DNA of 23,296 nt, taken from positions 1 through 23,296 of the forward strand of contig DATKDU010000027.1 in the NCBI GenBank assembly GCA_035512595.1. The letters are read 5' to 3'. This stretch comes from DATKDU01 sp035512595. Lineage in GTDB: Bacteria > Planctomycetota > Planctomycetia > Pirellulales > Pirellulaceae. Under the pieces are notes generated by a model. The model had not been told where the DNA came from. It made no database searches and saw nothing but the letters and a program-made list of their open reading frames with translations. A program made the translations under genes and the position numbers. Below are positions 21,496 to 23,296 of the stretch, in pieces (positions within the stretch are counted from its first letter, which is position 1; each line of letters opens with the position of its first letter).

Positions 21496-22956
21496 ATGCA
21501 GCACTGGCGGGGCTTGGTCCTCCCCTTCGCGTGGATTTTGGTCGCCGCGTTTTGCTCACAGGCGCTGGCGCTATCGGCCCAGGAGCTGCCGCCGCTTCGG
21601 TGGGGGGCCGATGCCGAGGGTGGGGCACCGTATATCTTTCAGTCCCCCGACGATCCGGGGCAAAACATCGGGCTGGAGGTCGATCTGGCCGCCGCACTGG
21701 CCAAGGAGATTGGCCGCGCAATCGAGTTTCGCCAGTACAACTACGACAGCCTCCTCTCCGGACTGGCCCGCGGCGACATCGACCTGGCGATGAACGGCAT
21801 CGAGGCCACGCCCGACCGTCGGCGGGAGTTCCGCCTCAGCCGCCCGTACTACACGTACCGCATCCAGCTCGTGGCCCGGGCGGACGAAACGCGGTTCGAT
21901 TCGCTCCAGACCTGCAAAGCGGCCGGCGGCGTCGTCGGCACGCTGGGCGACACCGTCTCTTCCCGCGTGCTCGAGGAGCAGGGAATCCGGTCGAAGGTCT
22001 ACGACGGGCAGGCCGAGCCGTATCAGGACCTCGCGCTGGGGCGGATCGATGCCGTTTTGCTCGACGAGCCGATCGCCCTCTACTACGCGGCTCCCAATGA
22101 GCGGCTCAAGTTCGTCGGCGAGCCGTTCCGCGAGGGGCACTATGTGATCGCCTTCCGCAAGGACCAGGAGGAGCTGGCAAGCCAAGTGGACGCGGCCCTC
22201 GATCGGCTCGACAAGAGCGGCGAGCTGGCCCGCATCAAGGCCAAGTGGGAGAAGCCGCAGGGGAATGTGCTGGCCCAGACTGCCTCGCGGCAGACCTTCG
22301 ACCGCTACTTTCCCGTCCTCTGCCGGGCCGCCTGGGTGACGATCAAGGTCTCGGTCCTCAGCATGGCGCTGGCGATGGCCATCGGCCTGGTCGTAGCCAT
22401 GTGCCGCCTCTACGGACCCGTCCCGGTCCGCTGGACCGCCATTGCCTACGTTGAATTCTTCCGCGGCATTCCCGTGCTGTTGCTCCTCTACCTCTTGTAT
22501 TACGGCATTCCGACGATCCTGGCGCAGGCCGACCTGGGCTTTCAGTTCAAGCCGAGCGATTTCACCGTCGCCATCCTCGCGTTCGGGCTGAACTATGCCG
22601 CGTACGAGGCGGAGATTTATCGGGCCGGCATTTCGGCCATTCCCGCCGGGCAATGGGAGGCGGCCACATCGCTGGGCATGTCGTGGCCGCTCACGTTCCG
22701 CCGCATCATCCTGCCGCAGGCGCTGCGGACGATCATCCCGCCGGTGACGAACGACTTCGTGGCCCTGTTCAAGGACACGAGCCTGGTGAGCGTGATTGCC
22801 GTCGTCGAACTGACCAAGCAGTACCAGATCCTGGCCAAGTCGAGCCTGAAATACCTGGAGATCGGAGCGGCGACTGCGGCGCTCTATTTGATCATGTCAG
22901 TGCCGCTGGGATTCCTCGCGCGGCATTTGGAGAAGCGATGGGGGAAGGGGCAATGA
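21496..22956 (+). CDS. Amino-acid ABC transporter, substrate-binding protein fused to permease
   Basis: 486 residues. Signal peptide about 1-26 (WRGLVLPFAWILVAAFCSQALA). A family-3 solute-binding domain spans about 34-255 (GGAPYIF, IGLEVDLAAALAKEIG, GDIDLAMNGIEATPDRR, RPYYTYRIQLVAR, GTLGDTVSSRVLEEQGI, GRIDAVLLDEPIALYY). The permease domain (HisM/GlnP type) runs from about 270 to 478 with about five helices (WVTIKVSVLSMALAMAIGLVVA, FFRGIPVLLLLYLLYYGIP) and the EAA loop that contacts the ATPase (EAATSLGMSWPLTFRRIILPQAL, 388-410). The fusion tethers the receptor to the channel. The substrate is probably a polar amino acid such as glutamine; not certain. ATG 21496 has AGGAG eight bases upstream. 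Its stop overlaps the start of the ATPase gene (ATGA). Confidence 0.93.
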   Translation: MQHWRGLVLPFAWILVAAFCSQALALSAQELPPLRWGADAEGGAPYIFQSPDDPGQNIGLEVDLAAALAKEIGRAIEFRQYNYDSLLSGLARGDIDLAMNGIEATPDRRREFRLSRPYYTYRIQLVARADETRFDSLQTCKAAGGVVGTLGDTVSSRVLEEQGIRSKVYDGQAEPYQDLALGRIDAVLLDEPIALYYAAPNERLKFVGEPFREGHYVIAFRKDQEELASQVDAALDRLDKSGELARIKAKWEKPQGNVLAQTASRQTFDRYFPVLCRAAWVTIKVSVLSMALAMAIGLVVAMCRLYGPVPVRWTAIAYVEFFRGIPVLLLLYLLYYGIPTILAQADLGFQFKPSDFTVAILAFGLNYAAYEAEIYRAGISAIPAGQWEAATSLGMSWPLTFRRIILPQALRTIIPPVTNDFVALFKDTSLVSVIAVVELTKQYQILAKSSLKYLEIGAATAALYLIMSVPLGFLARHLEKRWGKGQ

Positions 22957-23296
22957 GAAATGACGAAGTGAAAGAACCTGGCAGCGTCGAGGAGCTTTCC
23001 GCCAACGGCAACAACGTCGTCCTCCGCGGCGTGACCAAGCGCTACGGCAGCCGCACCGTGCTGGACGACATCAGCCTGACGATCGGCTCCGGCCAGACGG
23101 CGGCCCTAATCGGGCCCAGCGGCGGCGGCAAATCGACGATCCTCCGCTGCATCAACGGGCTGAGCACGTTCGAGGCGGGCCAGATCACGGTCGGGCCGCA
23201 CGTAGTGGCGGCGAGCGGCTCACCGGCAGCGACCGCGCCGATCCGGCGGCTGTTCGGGATGATTTTCCAGGATTTCCAATTGTTTCCGCACATGAC
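22953..23296 (+). CDS. Amino-acid ABC transporter ATP-binding protein (3' end outside window)
   Basis: 114 codons are visible, starting with the ATG that overlaps the permease stop and is preceded by GGGAAGGGG. After a polar 20-residue leader the ABC domain begins: VVLRGVTKRYGSRTVLDDISL (22-42, with the A-loop Tyr31), Walker A GPSGGGKST (54-62) and the Q-loop FQDFQLFPHM at the window edge. This is the GlnQ/HisP class that drives polar amino-acid import with the fused permease just upstream. The signature and Walker B motifs lie beyond the window. Confidence 0.93.
   Translation, partial: MRNDEVKEPGSVEELSANGNNVVLRGVTKRYGSRTVLDDISLTIGSGQTAALIGPSGGGKSTILRCINGLSTFEAGQITVGPHVVAASGSPAATAPIRRLFGMIFQDFQLFPHM

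Overview
The window looks like a chromosomal segment from a GC-rich planctomycete, most likely of the Pirellulales/Pirellula type. This rests on several lineage hallmarks occurring together: a DUF1559 prepilin-like protein with a partner lipoprotein, a PSCyt1-DUF1549-LamG-DUF1553 cytochrome gene followed by a Tat-exported DUF1501 gene, a membrane Ser/Thr kinase near an ECF sigma factor, and an ECF sigma factor followed by a membrane protein with macroglobulin-like domains. No rRNA, tRNA, CRISPR array, complete insertion sequence or prophage was seen.

Layout. Bases 1-3792 (+) hold the end of a RimK-like ATP-grasp ligase, an OleC-like acyl-activating enzyme whose start overlaps it by 4 bp, and a glucose-1-dehydrogenase-like zinc enzyme. 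A small basic protein (4173-4466, +) converges on a lipoprotein/DUF1559 operon (5889-4474, -). Next on the minus strand are two tandem paralogous membrane proteins, an ECF sigma factor, a blasticidin-S-deaminase-like CDA-fold enzyme and a membrane kinase (11048 down to 6153). A divergent intergenic region leads to a second ECF sigma factor and its 1168-residue cysteine-free membrane partner (11341-15451, +). DUF1501 and the large PSCyt1/DUF1549/DUF1553 protein follow on the minus strand (15505-20013). An SNM1-like MBL exonuclease (20287-21249, +) and an amino-acid ABC transporter (SBP-permease fusion plus the start of its ATPase, 21496 to the end, +) complete the window.

The most unusual content is a set of small palindromic elements at gene edges and, once, inside a gene. 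Several begin with GTAG directly before a short hairpin, and two are flanked by outward GTAG...CTAC ends, which is the architecture of REP/REPIN elements mobilised by RAYT (TnpA-REP) transposases elsewhere. One 51-bp copy lies in frame inside the OleC-like gene and adds 17 residues. A 63-bp copy of the same family sits between two convergent genes and supplies the TAG stop codons of both. A second GTAG/CTAC family fills the DUF1553-DUF1501 junction. Other palindromes supply or adjoin the stop codons of the deaminase, a sigma factor and possibly others. A perfect 9 x 7-bp tandem array ends exactly at the start codon of the dehydrogenase. No RAYT gene is visible here, so mobilisation is an inference.

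Functional themes are C1/lipid-type metabolism at the left, ECF- and kinase-based signalling in the middle, and planctomycete-specific exported proteins and amino-acid uptake at the right.
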